Shown: one piece after another, positions 1 to 8,254 of the stretch
How the letters are laid out: each line of letters starts with the position of its first letter
How positions within the stretch are numbered: position 1 is the first letter of the stretch
Origin: Deltaproteobacteria bacterium
GTDB taxonomy: Bacteria > Desulfobacterota > DSM-4660 > Desulfatiglandales > HGW-15
DNA: 27,385 nucleotides
Direction: 5' to 3'
NCBI GenBank assembly: GCA_020060215.1
Contig: JAGVAP010000007.1
Location: 1-27,385, forward strand
Made by a program: the position numbers and the translations under genes
The notes under the pieces: model-generated
What the model saw: only the letters and a program-made list of their open reading frames with translations
Database searches by the model: none
Told to the model about the DNA's origin: nothing

Positions 1-236
1 GTCTTCTGTAGGAGCAAGCTCCTGCTTCCCGATCTTCTCGGGACTGAAAGAATCGGGAAGCAGGAGCTTGCTCCTACCAGGAATAGGGCTCCAACATATT
101 CATTCATATTGAAGCTTATGGGTTTCCCATTGATCCCTTTGGCGCTCCATTGAGAAGAACTTTTTTGTTCCCGGCACGAATCACCGGGACAGCCGTTGTT
201 CATACCACTGGCATGCCAGTGGATCATTCATCGGGA
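1..236. repeat. Dispersed repeat, copy A (REP hairpin plus conserved 3' block)
   Basis: The left part is a palindrome with perfect 26-bp arms at 8-33 and 52-77 and an 18-nt loop. Each arm contains its own short hairpin (GGAGC/GCTCC). After a less conserved spacer, a block at 131-225 recurs at 25286-25380 in the same orientation with few differences. This block contains an exact 18-bp palindrome, CCACTGGCATGCCAGTGG, at 205-222. The element may begin before the window. It could be a REP/MITE-like element, a structured RNA or a regulatory sequence. No transposase lies next to it. Confidence 0.75.
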
Positions 237-246
237 GGGAAATGCC

Positions 247-387
247 ATGAGGTCGACCTTATGGGTGTTGTGGATGATCCTTTCCGGTCTCTATGGGTGC
301 GTAACCATCGCCTCCGTGCTCCTGTACTTTCTTCGGGATATCAATGATGCCAAGAGAAATCGAGCACGCCCCAAACACAACCCCTGA
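247..387 (+). CDS. Small single-pass membrane peptide, 46 aa, unknown function
   Basis: The start at 247 follows a good Shine-Dalgarno (GGGAGGG at about 232-238, 8 nt upstream); a longer in-frame start at 196 lies inside the dispersed repeat and is less likely. Residues about 4-27 form one hydrophobic segment. A basic, polar tail rich in Arg, Lys and Pro follows and would probably face the cytoplasm. The gene lies directly downstream of repeat copy A. I do not recognise a family. The ribosome-binding site and membrane segment support a real small protein, but an open frame of this length could also be fortuitous. Confidence 0.4.
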   Translation: MRSTLWVLWMILSGLYGCVTIASVLLYFLRDINDAKRNRARPKHNP

Positions 388-549
388 TTTTTGGCACTCC
401 TCCATTTCCGCGACCCTTGTTCGGGTTAGCAGTTCCGACCCACCCCACTCATCCTGAACTGCAGACGCATCGATTACATGTTTTCCCTTATTGTTCAGGA
501 TATGCCCGGGCGTCATACTGAAGGTTCTGCTCACAATGGGTTGGAGATT

Positions 550-2589
550 ATGGATGATCCTATACGTCTCTTTTTCAGGGCTGAATGCGGCCCTCAGGAA
601 GCCGAGGCCCTGCTCACCTGTGAATGGCTGGTGACCAACGGTCTCGGGGGGTATTCTTCCAGCTCGATTTCCGGAGTAGTCACTCGGCGACACCACGGGC
701 TCCTCGTTGCGGCACTTCCTTCGCCAAGAGGCCGCACGGTCATGCTCAGCCACCTTTCGGAACAGGTCCTCCTTCCCGATGGGAGTACCGTCCTTATTGG
801 GGGCGAGGAGCTGATGCACAAAGGCCTGGAACTCCACTGCTCGGCGTACCTCCGTGAATTCAGGCTCGATGCAGGTCTCCCCGTTTGGCAATTTGATATT
901 CAAGGCGTTCTCCTCGAGAAGCGTATTCTCATGCCCTACCGCCAAAACACGGTCTATGTTACCTATCGCATCCTGGACGGGAAGAAGGAAATCTTACTGC
1001 AGCTGAGGCCGTCCATCGGTTTCCGTCGCCATGGAGATCCGGTAGAAGAGAGTTTTCCGGGCGACTATTCGGTTGAGGCATGCGGAGACAGGTTCGAGAT
1101 CTCCGCCGGACCACGCTTTCCTGGGCTGAAGGCGAAGATCCTGGGGCGGAACTCAGCCTTTAGATTGGACGGCGGACGAAAACTGGAGTTTTTCTATCGC
1201 CATGAGGCGCAGAGGGGAAGAAAGCCCACCTGTTTCCTCTGGAGCCCCGGCCATTTCAGCGCCTTGCTGGAAAGGGGGCAGGAGGCGTCGCTCATCGCAT
1301 CGACCGAGCCGTGGGAAATCATTACCGCTCTTTCTCCCTCCCAAGTAGCAGAATCAGAACGAGAGCGCAGGCGCGCCTTGCTGGATGGAAAGGGCAGAAG
1401 TGTACTCCACGGGATTGCGCCTGAGCTGGTGCTGGCGACAGATACATTCGTCATCTCACCGGCCGCCCGAAACGCCGACATCGCCCGTTTTCATGCCTTG
1501 GGGGAGGAGGCGTTTACCGTTGTAGCCGGTTACCACTGGTTTTCGGATTGGGGCCGGGATGCCATGATCGCTCTTGAAGGCCTGACATTGTTGACAGGTC
1601 GGTACCGGGAAGCGTCTTCAGTCCTTCGGACATTCCTTCAGCGTGTTCAATACGGGCTTATCCCCGTCTATTTCTCAGAGAAAAAGGGAGAGTGGGGCTA
1701 TAGTGCGGCGGATGCCACCTTGTGGCTTTTCCACGCGCTGGATCGATACGTGGCGATCACAGGTGACAAACGGCTGCTGAGGACATTTCTGCCCACGCTG
1801 CGTGAGATCATCCGGCTGCACCTCTCAGGGACCCGATTCGGGATCGGGGCCGATCCACAAGACGGGCTGCTCAGGCAGGGGGATAGCGGGTATCCATTGA
1901 CCTGGATGGATGCCAGGGTAGACGACTGGATCGTGACCCCGAGGAGGGGGAAAGCAGTCGAGATCAACGCGCTTTGGTTCAATGCCCTGCGATTGCTTTC
2001 AGGCTGGGTCAAGGAAGAAGAGGACTTCGGGTCGGCAGACTCTCTCGAGGAGCAGGCTCGAAGGGTTTATGAGTCCTTCAACAGAAAGTTCTGGTACCAG
2101 AAGGGGGAGTACCTTTTTGACGTGATCGAAGGGGAGAGGGGAGAAGAGAGTGCCTTTCGTCCAAATCAGGTCTTTTCGATATCCCTTGCCCACCCCGTAC
2201 TGGATCCGGATCGATGGGGAACAGTGCTCAAGAAGGTAAAGGATCTCTTGCTCACTCCGGTGGGGCTTCGCTCCCTCAGCCACGATCATCCCGATTTCAA
2301 GTCAAAGTACTTCGGAGATCGTCGCGCCCTGAATGCAGCGTATCACCAGGGAACGGTCTGGGCCTGGCTGATAGGCCCCTTCATCGATGCCTGGCTGAGG
2401 GTCTACCCCGAGGACAAGAGGGGTGCGCGTGGATTCCTGGAGGGCTTCATCCCCCATCTTGACGAGGCCGGACTGGGTACCGTCAGTTCCGTTTTCGATG
2501 CAGTGGCCCCCTTTACCCCCAGGGGGTGTATCTCCCATGCGTGCAGTGTGGCTGAAGTTCTGAGGTCCTGGGCAAGGACCGAAGGCTAA
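550..2589 (+). CDS. Glycogen debranching enzyme (amylo-alpha-1,6-glucosidase type, GH133)
   Basis: Predicted cytoplasmic enzyme of about 679 aa that hydrolyses the alpha-1,6-linked stubs of branched glucans during glycogen breakdown. The N-terminal sugar-binding part begins with the family signature WLVTNGLGGY (from residue about 26) followed by TRRHHGLLVAAL. The catalytic (alpha/alpha)6 part carries WFSDWGRDAM at about 330-339, the hallmark of archaeal/bacterial-type debranching enzymes, and ends with YHQGTVWAWLIGPF and a C-terminal helical region. Length fits the family. ATG 550 is chosen because GGAG lies just upstream and it sits a normal distance before the signature; in-frame ATGs at 478 and 502 would add a non-conserved extension. 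The next gene, an erythromycin-esterase-family protein, follows after 160 nt on the same strand. No glycogen synthase or phosphorylase is in the window. Confidence 0.9.
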   Translation: MDDPIRLFFRAECGPQEAEALLTCEWLVTNGLGGYSSSSISGVVTRRHHGLLVAALPSPRGRTVMLSHLSEQVLLPDGSTVLIGGEELMHKGLELHCSAYLREFRLDAGLPVWQFDIQGVLLEKRILMPYRQNTVYVTYRILDGKKEILLQLRPSIGFRRHGDPVEESFPGDYSVEACGDRFEISAGPRFPGLKAKILGRNSAFRLDGGRKLEFFYRHEAQRGRKPTCFLWSPGHFSALLERGQEASLIASTEPWEIITALSPSQVAESERERRRALLDGKGRSVLHGIAPELVLATDTFVISPAARNADIARFHALGEEAFTVVAGYHWFSDWGRDAMIALEGLTLLTGRYREASSVLRTFLQRVQYGLIPVYFSEKKGEWGYSAADATLWLFHALDRYVAITGDKRLLRTFLPTLREIIRLHLSGTRFGIGADPQDGLLRQGDSGYPLTWMDARVDDWIVTPRRGKAVEINALWFNALRLLSGWVKEEEDFGSADSLEEQARRVYESFNRKFWYQKGEYLFDVIEGERGEESAFRPNQVFSISLAHPVLDPDRWGTVLKKVKDLLLTPVGLRSLSHDHPDFKSKYFGDRRALNAAYHQGTVWAWLIGPFIDAWLRVYPEDKRGARGFLEGFIPHLDEAGLGTVSSVFDAVAPFTPRGCISHACSVAEVLRSWARTEG

Positions 2590-2749
2590 GTCGGCATCCT
2601 CTCCCCGGTTCTTGGCGCGTAATATTCGAGGACGACCAATACGACAAGGCGGTGAGTGAAATACTTCCATTCCCTCATTGAAGGGATAGGAGGTTTCTTT
2701 TCTACTGGCGGCGAGGATGCGCTTGAAATTTCGGTCAGGAGGACAGAGT

Positions 2750-4081
2750 GTGATCGGTTCGAAGGCGACAATGGAACGTTTCCCGGGCGGGGACAAGACT
2801 CTGATAGGGCAGATAGGACAGCACGCTTTCCCCCTGGAACACGGCCGGGACCTCGACCCCCTGATGGAGATGATCGGGGATGGACGTTACGTGCTCCTGG
2901 GTGAGGCCTCGCATGGAACATCGGAATTCTATCTCTGGCGCATGCGCATATCGCGGCGCCTGATCAGTGAAAAGGGGTTTTCCTTCATCGCGGTGGAGGG
3001 GGACTGGCCGGACTGCTACCAGGTGAACCGCTTTGCCAAAGGGTACGGGGAGACCCGCTCCGCCCCCGAGGCGCTGAGAACATTCGATCGCTGGCCCACC
3101 TGGATGTGGGCCAACTGGGAGATCGCATCCCTGGCCGAGTGGCTGCGGGAGTTCAACGAGGGCCGAAAGGTCAAGGCCGGGTTTTTCGGACTGGATGTCT
3201 ACAGCCTCTTTGAGTCCATGCGATCGATCATCGGATATCTGCAGGAGGAAGACCCTGAGGCCGTAAAACTGGCCAAGCAGGCCTATCGATGTTTCGAACC
3301 TTACGGGGAGGACCCCCAGGCCTATGCCTGGTCCACCCGTATGGTCCCGGAAGACTGCGAGACCCCGGTGGTGGAACTCCTGAAAGAGATGCACCGGAAG
3401 GCCCCCAGCTACGATACCGACCAGGAGGCGCCCTTCAGCGCGGAGCAGAACGCGCTCGTCATGGTCAATGCGGAGCGCTATTACAGGGCCATGGTGCGGA
3501 GCGATGCCAATTCCTGGAACGTCCGGGATTACCACATGGCCGACACCCTCGACCGGCTCATGGCATTTCACGGACCGGAGGCAAAGGCGATCGTCTGGGC
3601 GCACAATACCCACGTCGGCGACGCAAGATATACCGATATGGTCCGCTCGGGCACCATCAACATCGGCCAGGTGGTGCGGGAGCGCCATGAAAAAGATGGC
3701 GTGGTCCTGGTGGGCTTCGGGTCACATAGGGGAACAGTCATTGCCGGACGGGAATGGGAAGCCCCCATGGAGACCATGCGGGTCCCGGAGGCAAAGGCAG
3801 GCAGCTGGGAGGACGTGCTCCACCGTGCGGGGCCGACCAATCGGTTGTTGACCTTGAGGGATGCCCGGCAATCGGCGGCCTTCGCGGCCGCTCGCGGCCA
3901 CCGTGCCATCGGGGTGGTGTACCACCCGGAATACGAGAGCCTCGGGAACTATGTCCCCACCGTCCTGCCGCACCGCTATGACGCGTTCCTGTATATCGAC
4001 GAGACGGAGGCGCTCCATCCTTTGCGGGGGATCGGCCCGGCCCTCGCGCGGCCGCCGGAGACATACCCCTGGGGCGTCTAG
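2750..4081 (+). CDS. Erythromycin esterase family hydrolase
   Basis: A 443-aa member of the erythromycin esterase family (PF05139). Characterised members hydrolyse the macrolide lactone, but most environmental homologues have no proven substrate, so macrolide resistance should not be assumed. Visible signatures are LLGEASHGTSEF with His at about 55, the acidic motif AVEGDWPD with Glu at about 83, and VWAHNTHVGD with His at about 285 and 288. These match the conserved His/Glu active-site residues. The start is a GTG at 2750 because AGGAGG (2737-2742) lies 7 nt upstream; the in-frame ATG at 2717 has no comparable site. It probably shares a transcript with the debranching enzyme. No signal peptide is visible. 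Confidence 0.85.
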   Translation: MIGSKATMERFPGGDKTLIGQIGQHAFPLEHGRDLDPLMEMIGDGRYVLLGEASHGTSEFYLWRMRISRRLISEKGFSFIAVEGDWPDCYQVNRFAKGYGETRSAPEALRTFDRWPTWMWANWEIASLAEWLREFNEGRKVKAGFFGLDVYSLFESMRSIIGYLQEEDPEAVKLAKQAYRCFEPYGEDPQAYAWSTRMVPEDCETPVVELLKEMHRKAPSYDTDQEAPFSAEQNALVMVNAERYYRAMVRSDANSWNVRDYHMADTLDRLMAFHGPEAKAIVWAHNTHVGDARYTDMVRSGTINIGQVVRERHEKDGVVLVGFGSHRGTVIAGREWEAPMETMRVPEAKAGSWEDVLHRAGPTNRLLTLRDARQSAAFAAARGHRAIGVVYHPEYESLGNYVPTVLPHRYDAFLYIDETEALHPLRGIGPALARPPETYPWGV

Positions 4082-4159
4082 TCTTTCACTGGACAGATGA
4101 ACCGGAGGCGGAGTCGAATGCCAAGGAACACATTTTCGAATGAAGCCGGAGGAGCCTGA

Positions 4160-4732
4160 ATGAGAAGAGTGCTATGCACATTGTTGGTCAGTTTTTCAGT
4201 TTTTGCAGGTTTGGTGATGGATTTGAGCGCAGAGGGAAAAGCACCTCCCCCGGTGTCGAAAGCCGTTGCGGTTCTTCATCCCAGTTCCGGAAGCGATGCG
4301 CGAGGTGTCGTGATCTTCACCGAAATCGGTAACGATGTCCGTGTTACCGTGGAAGCAAAGGGGCTCACTCCCGGAAAGCATGGCTTTCATATCCACCAGT
4401 TCGGTGACTGCAGCGCTCCGGATGCCGTATCGGCGGGTCCCCACTTTAACCCAACGGACATGCCTCACGGAGGCCCGGAAGAAAGGAACCGACATGTCGG
4501 TGACCTGGGCAACATCACGGCGGGTGAGGACGGAATTGTACGCGAAAACCTTGTTGATTCCATAATTGCTCTGAACGGACCAAATTCCATCATCGGCCGC
4601 GCCGTCGTCATACACGCCAAGCAGGACGACCTAAAATCCCAGCCTTCGGGAGAGGCGGGGGCGAGGATCGCCTGCGGGGTGATCGGAATTGCCGAGCCGT
4701 TGGCTATTCGAGGTCCCGAAACAGTCAAGTAA
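4160..4732 (+). CDS. sodC: Superoxide dismutase [Cu-Zn], periplasmic
   Basis: Converts superoxide to oxygen and hydrogen peroxide in the periplasm. The 190-aa product starts with a typical Sec signal peptide (basic start, hydrophobic stretch to about residue 20, then a small-residue cleavage region near LSA-EG). All expected metal-ligand motifs are present: GFHIHQFGDC (two Cu His), GPHFNPTDMPHGG and the following RHVGDLGN (bridging His, Zn His and Asp), and VVIHAKQDD (last Cu His). The disulfide cysteines are in GDCS and ACGVIG. A strong Shine-Dalgarno (GGAGGAG, about 4148-4154) precedes ATG 4160. It stands alone between the esterase and a small membrane protein. Confidence 0.95.
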   Translation: MRRVLCTLLVSFSVFAGLVMDLSAEGKAPPPVSKAVAVLHPSSGSDARGVVIFTEIGNDVRVTVEAKGLTPGKHGFHIHQFGDCSAPDAVSAGPHFNPTDMPHGGPEERNRHVGDLGNITAGEDGIVRENLVDSIIALNGPNSIIGRAVVIHAKQDDLKSQPSGEAGARIACGVIGIAEPLAIRGPETVK

Positions 4733-4793
4733 TCCAACCGACCGGACAAAGGAGTCATGAAGGATTATCAAAAAGTAAACACGGCAAAGTCGA

Positions 4794-4809
4794 CGAGCAG
4801 GCTTGCTCG
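4794..4809. terminator. Hairpin downstream of sodC, possible terminator
   Basis: CGAGCA (4794-4799) pairs perfectly with TGCTCG (4804-4809) around a 4-nt loop. A TTTTA tract follows after a short gap, about 60 nt past the sodC stop. The T tract is weak and not immediately adjacent, so intrinsic termination is only plausible. Confidence 0.35.
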
Positions 4810-4888
4810 ACTCGTCAGCTTTTAGCGTCTGGAACCGGGGCCAACTTGGGAGCACCAGGAGAGCTGGTAGAAGGAGCACGGGACTGAA

Positions 4889-5284
4889 ATGTTTTTTGGA
4901 GGATTTGTCATTGCCTTGGTAATTGCCCTTATACTGACCCTGATCTTCGGGGTGGGCTTCGGAGGGCGCGGCTGGGGAACCGGTCTCCTGATCTTCTTCA
5001 TCGTTCTGTTTCTAGGAACCTGGGCCGGCGGGCTGTGGGTAGCTCCTCACGGGCCTCCACTTTGGGGGGCGGCATGGATCACCTTCCTGATCGTGGGTGT
5101 CTTCATAGCTTTGCTGCTTGCTGCCTTGATGCCACCCTCGCGGAAGCCCGAACCGCCGGGAATGCGGGTGACCGAGAGAGAGACTGAGGCCGAGGGTGTA
5201 GAACCGGCTGCCCTTGCGTTCGGGGCCTTCTTCTGGATTCTTATGATCGGATTGGTCATTTTGATTATAGCCGCTTACTTCTGA
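4889..5284 (+). CDS. Small multi-pass membrane protein, 131 aa, unknown function
   Basis: The product has about four hydrophobic segments (residues about 1-21, 29-50, 60-80 and 108-130). A short soluble stretch rich in Arg, Glu and Pro lies between the third and fourth. The first loop is Gly-rich (GFGGRGWGTG). AAGGAG lies 12 nt before ATG 4889, a longer spacing than usual. I recognise only a generic inner-membrane protein of the kind often annotated as a conserved hypothetical. It is convergent with the PAP2 phosphatase, with a 39-nt gap that holds a hairpin. Coding use resembles its neighbours, so it is likely real, but no function can be assigned. Confidence 0.65.
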   Translation: MFFGGFVIALVIALILTLIFGVGFGGRGWGTGLLIFFIVLFLGTWAGGLWVAPHGPPLWGAAWITFLIVGVFIALLLAALMPPSRKPEPPGMRVTERETEAEGVEPAALAFGAFFWILMIGLVILIIAAYF

Positions 5285-5292
5285 TCGATCTT

Positions 5293-5309
5293 GTTCCCCG
5301 TAAGGGAAC
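5293..5309. terminator. Hairpin between convergent genes
   Basis: GTTCCC (5293-5298) and GGGAAC (5304-5309) form a perfect 6-bp stem with a 5-nt loop. It sits in the 39-nt gap between a plus-strand stop (5284) and a minus-strand stop (5324). That position suggests a bidirectional terminator, but neither strand has a U tract. Confidence 0.35.
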
Positions 5310-5323
5310 GCAGATTCCGCCAC

Positions 5324-6145
5324 TTACTCGATCTCCTTTTCAAGGCGCCCTCGAACTTGGAGTCGAAGCGCGACAAACCAGCAAAGCAAAGCCCACGAAC
5401 AGCCCAGCGCCCATCCTCCCAGAACGTCCGAAGGCCAGTGAACCCCTAAATAAACCCGGCTTATGCCGACCGCCAGTGTGACGGCTAGTGCAAGGCTGAG
5501 AAAATAAATCTTGAGACGCTTACGCCTGTGGATCCGGGCCAGCAAGGCGCCCATGGTCAGGTAAGTCACTGCCGAGTGCGTCGCATGCCCGCTTGGAAAG
5601 CTTGCGGTGTAGACCTGGGTATGGTGAGGAACCAGGTCCGGACGTGGTCTGTCGAACCCGATCTTCAGAACATGGCTGACCAGCATCCCGCCTCCCACCG
5701 CGGCGATGACCAGCAAAGCGGTGCCGTATCTACGGCTAAGCAACAGAAAACCGGCGCCCGAGAGCGTCAGGATTGTGAGCACGCCGATGCTGCCGAGGGC
5801 CGTGATGTCTCTCCCAAGTTCCTCCACCCATTTCGGTCCTACCGGATCGGATAGGTCGGAAGCGCTGCGCATGGACAGGATCACTCTTTCGTCAAAGGCA
5901 TGGGTCTCACCCTCGATCACCTCGTCGGCCAGTTCTACAAAACCCCATAACCCGCCAAGCGCCAGGACCAGGAGAACGAGGGCCGGGAGTTCGTACAAAC
6001 CCAGACGCCCGATCAGTTCCCTGAAGCGGCGCCATGCATTTTTGAGTCCGGCTGGTTTTGCCACGGTAGGCCTCCCCGTGAAACGCCTTTCGTGATCGAA
6101 TTCTGTCCATGCACGACCGGGTGGGCTGTTCAACCCCTTCTCCAA
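5324..6145 (-). CDS. PAP2-family phosphatase, membrane-bound
   Basis: An integral-membrane acid phosphatase of the PAP2 superfamily, acting on lipid phosphates such as phosphatidic acid, phosphatidylglycerol phosphate or undecaprenyl pyrophosphate; the sequence does not say which. All three catalytic motifs are intact: KIGFDRPRP (about 161-169), PSGH (184-187, catalytic His) and SRVYLGVHWPSD (229-240, second His and Asp). Several hydrophobic segments surround them. The start used here is TTG at 6145, preceded by a weak purine stretch. The N-terminal 50 residues are soluble and not conserved, so a start further in is possible. It is divergent from the slipin remnant at 6281. Confidence 0.85.
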   Translation of the reverse strand: MEKGLNSPPGRAWTEFDHERRFTGRPTVAKPAGLKNAWRRFRELIGRLGLYELPALVLLVLALGGLWGFVELADEVIEGETHAFDERVILSMRSASDLSDPVGPKWVEELGRDITALGSIGVLTILTLSGAGFLLLSRRYGTALLVIAAVGGGMLVSHVLKIGFDRPRPDLVPHHTQVYTASFPSGHATHSAVTYLTMGALLARIHRRKRLKIYFLSLALAVTLAVGISRVYLGVHWPSDVLGGWALGCSWALLCWFVALRLQVRGRLEKEIE

Positions 6146-6280
6146 TCTCTCACCAGTGGTCGAATTCGCGGCCCAAATACTGCGCTTAGCCCCTTGATTT
6201 CAAGCCTCGACCCGCTTCAGTATTCGGTATGACATTGTGAGAATGCCCTAAAGAGAGAGTTCAACAGCAAGGAATAAGGG

Positions 6281-6670
6281 ATGCCGGGGAGCACCGTCCT
6301 TATCCTAATCATCATCGGAGTGATTGCAGCCCTCCTCACCTCTGCCATTCGACTCCTTCGTGAATATGAACGGGCGACGATATTTACGCTCGGACGATTC
6401 AGCGGAATAAAGGGTCCCGGTTTCTTTCCCCCGATTCCGATTGTGCAGCAGATGGTCAAGATCGATCTACGCACCGTGGTCAGGGATGTGACCCGGCCAG
6501 GACGTGGTCTCGCGCGACAACGCCTCGGTCAAGGTGAACGCGGTCATTACCTGACAACGCTTCATGACATCAGCAATGAAAGGACCTCTACACTGGTATT
6601 TCCCTTTCCCGTTGCCCTGAAGAGCCTGTTTTTCCAGGAGGACCAGGCTTCGGGGAAAAAGGATGAATAA
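6281..6670 (+). pseudogene. Slipin (SPFH/band 7) remnant with frameshift and internal deletion
   Basis: The first 70 codons encode a typical slipin start: one N-terminal membrane segment, then [22 protein letters not shown] and the beta-rich start of the band-7 domain. Slipins continue with PPQDVxxRDNVxVKVNAV. That text is present here only in the +1 frame (from position 6498: [17 protein letters not shown]), so one extra base lies near 6490-6498. Reading then resumes in the original frame with [20 protein letters not shown], which matches the extreme C-terminus of slipins. About 130 central residues are missing. Both gene ends survive but the product cannot be a working band-7 protein. AAGGAA lies upstream of ATG 6281. 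The next gene follows directly. Confidence 0.75.
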
Positions 6671-6698
6671 CCCCCGTTTTCCAGAAGGAGATGAATGT

Positions 6699-7919
6699 AT
6701 GGACTTCAGAAAGCTTTTTCTCGGAGCTGTGGGCGGCGCTGGGGTAGGCGCCGGAGTGATGTATCTTTTTGATCGGCAGGTCGGAAAAAGAAGGCGGGCA
6801 GGGATCCGGGATAAGGCCGTCCATGGGGTGCATGTCGCCGGCGATGCAAGCGGCAAGGTGTCCAGGGATATCCGGAATCGAGCCAGAGGGATGGTGCTCG
6901 GGATGAAAGGCATGTTTTCCAGGGAAGCGGTGACCGACAGGGTCCTTGAAGAACGGGTACGTTCGAACCTCGGGTATGTGGTCAGCCACCCGGGATCGAT
7001 CCATGTGAAGGCGGAGGAGGGCTCTGTGAAATTGACCGGTGTGGTCCTTGCGGCAGAGCTCGATGACCTTCTCAAGGAGGTGAAATCGGTACGCGGCGTC
7101 CGGGATGTCTCTCATGATCTGGAAGTCCACCAAGAGCCAGGCAATGTCCCTGGATTGCAGGGGGAAGGCTCCAGGAGCCTGGCCGGCGGACGTTTCGAAC
7201 TCATGCAGGTGAACTGGTCGCCTGCGGCCAGGGCCTTTACAGGAGTTGCCGGAGCAGCTTTGATCGCTTCAGGGTTCGCTTCCGGTCTCTTGAGGCGCCG
7301 TATCGCCGGGATGGTTGCAGCTGCAGCGGGTCTGCCGCTCCTTGTGAGGGCCGCCGCAAACATGCCCTTGAGTCGAATTGTGGGGGCAGCCGGTCGACGG
7401 GGAGTCGATATTCAGAAGACCATCAATATCGACGCACCCGTTGAGAAAGTTTTCGGCACTCTGAGCCGGATAGAGGAGTTGCCTAACTTCACGACACATG
7501 TAAGAAGGGTCCAAAAGCTGGATACGGATCGATACAGGTGGACCATCTCCGGACCGGCCGGGATTTCGGTCGATTGGGAGTCCGTGCGCCTTTCCACCAT
7601 TCCCAACCGGCAACTCGCCTGGAAGACCGTGCCTGAAAGCAGGATGAAGCATGAGGGCGTAGCTGAATTCAGAACCAATCCGGATGGCAGTACGGCCGTA
7701 AATATCCGGCTGACCTACAATCCGGTGATCGGCGGAATCGGCCATGCGCTTCTGAAGACGCTCGGGGCGGATCCAAAGACCTTGCTGGACGAGGAGCTCG
7801 TCAGGGTGAAGACATTCATCGAGAAAGGCAAGCCGCCAAGGGATGCGGCGGCTCGTACAATCCGGAAAAGCGAAAGCGAAATAGGCAGGGAGCCTGAAGA
7901 TAGGCCCGAAACGACTTAA
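6699..7919 (+). CDS. Membrane-anchored fusion protein: YtxH-like segment, BON domain, SRPBCC domain
   Basis: A 406-aa protein with several recognisable parts. Residues about 1-30 form a Gly-rich hydrophobic anchor followed by a basic FDRQVGKRRR stretch, as in YtxH-like proteins. Residues about 75-140 form one BON domain (contains VKLTGVV and the VRGVRDV ending), a fold linked to phospholipid or envelope binding. Residues about 165-225 are hydrophobic and Ala/Gly-rich, consistent with one or two further membrane segments. Residues about 235-385 resemble a SRPBCC/START-like ligand-binding domain (INIDAPVEKVFGTLSRIEELPNF). The start at 6699 is fixed by AGAAGGAG at 6683-6690; earlier in-frame codons overlap the slipin remnant. 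Function is unknown; an envelope stress role is inferred from the BON domain and the neighbourhood. Confidence 0.8.
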   Translation: MDFRKLFLGAVGGAGVGAGVMYLFDRQVGKRRRAGIRDKAVHGVHVAGDASGKVSRDIRNRARGMVLGMKGMFSREAVTDRVLEERVRSNLGYVVSHPGSIHVKAEEGSVKLTGVVLAAELDDLLKEVKSVRGVRDVSHDLEVHQEPGNVPGLQGEGSRSLAGGRFELMQVNWSPAARAFTGVAGAALIASGFASGLLRRRIAGMVAAAAGLPLLVRAAANMPLSRIVGAAGRRGVDIQKTINIDAPVEKVFGTLSRIEELPNFTTHVRRVQKLDTDRYRWTISGPAGISVDWESVRLSTIPNRQLAWKTVPESRMKHEGVAEFRTNPDGSTAVNIRLTYNPVIGGIGHALLKTLGADPKTLLDEELVRVKTFIEKGKPPRDAAARTIRKSESEIGREPEDRPETT

Positions 7920-7941
7920 GCATGTAGGGGATCCGGACATC

Positions 7942-8205
7942 ATGACGTGGAGAGCACAATCGGCGAGCAATCGCTGATCGGCGCGGTGGCGGGGACCACG
8001 GGGACCCCGCTCATGCGCTTGCAGCACGATTCCTGTTCCATCGCCTTCCTACGGGCGGGCAGTACCCGCTCATCGCCGCGTGACATCACGGAGGTTTTCT
8101 TGGGGGCCGAAGACTCCAAGGGCAGAAAAGTGGCGGTCCAGACCTTTTCGGCTCACCTGGGATACGGCGCCGCCTGCGGTATGCTCTTGACGCTGTCCGG
8201 GATGC
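7942..8205 (+). pseudogene. Decayed small membrane-protein gene, frameshifted and truncated
   Basis: Frame 1 (from GTG 7947) gives LIGAVAGTTGTPLMRLQ. The reading then continues better in another frame as RFLFHRLPTGGQYPL and returns to the first frame for PRDITEVFLG and FSAHLGYGAACGML. Joined, these fragments resemble a family of small bacterial membrane proteins I recall with an LPxxxxYPLPPRxIT signature followed by an AHFGYGAAxGALY segment. The usual C-terminal half is absent: similarity stops at about 8200, where the APH-containing segment begins. Two compensating frameshifts plus truncation make it a pseudogene. The family assignment is from memory and not certain. Confidence 0.5.
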
Positions 8206-8254
8206 ATGAGTGCAATCCCGTGCTGCGAGGTCCCGGAACAGGATCTTCGCATCG

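Noticed and set aside
259..945. Long minus-strand open frame antisense to the debranching enzyme start
   Set aside because: No family-like motifs; it spans the intergenic region and mirrors a strongly conserved gene on the other strand.
2735..3688. 317-codon minus-strand frame inside the esterase gene
   Set aside because: Shadow of a GC-rich coding region; Gly/His/Val-rich composition typical of antisense reading, no motif.
4757..4825. 22-codon frame MKDYQKVNTAKS... downstream of sodC with AAAGGAG upstream
   Set aside because: Shine-Dalgarno is only 2 nt from the ATG and the frame runs through a hairpin; more likely a terminator region or a remnant than a gene.
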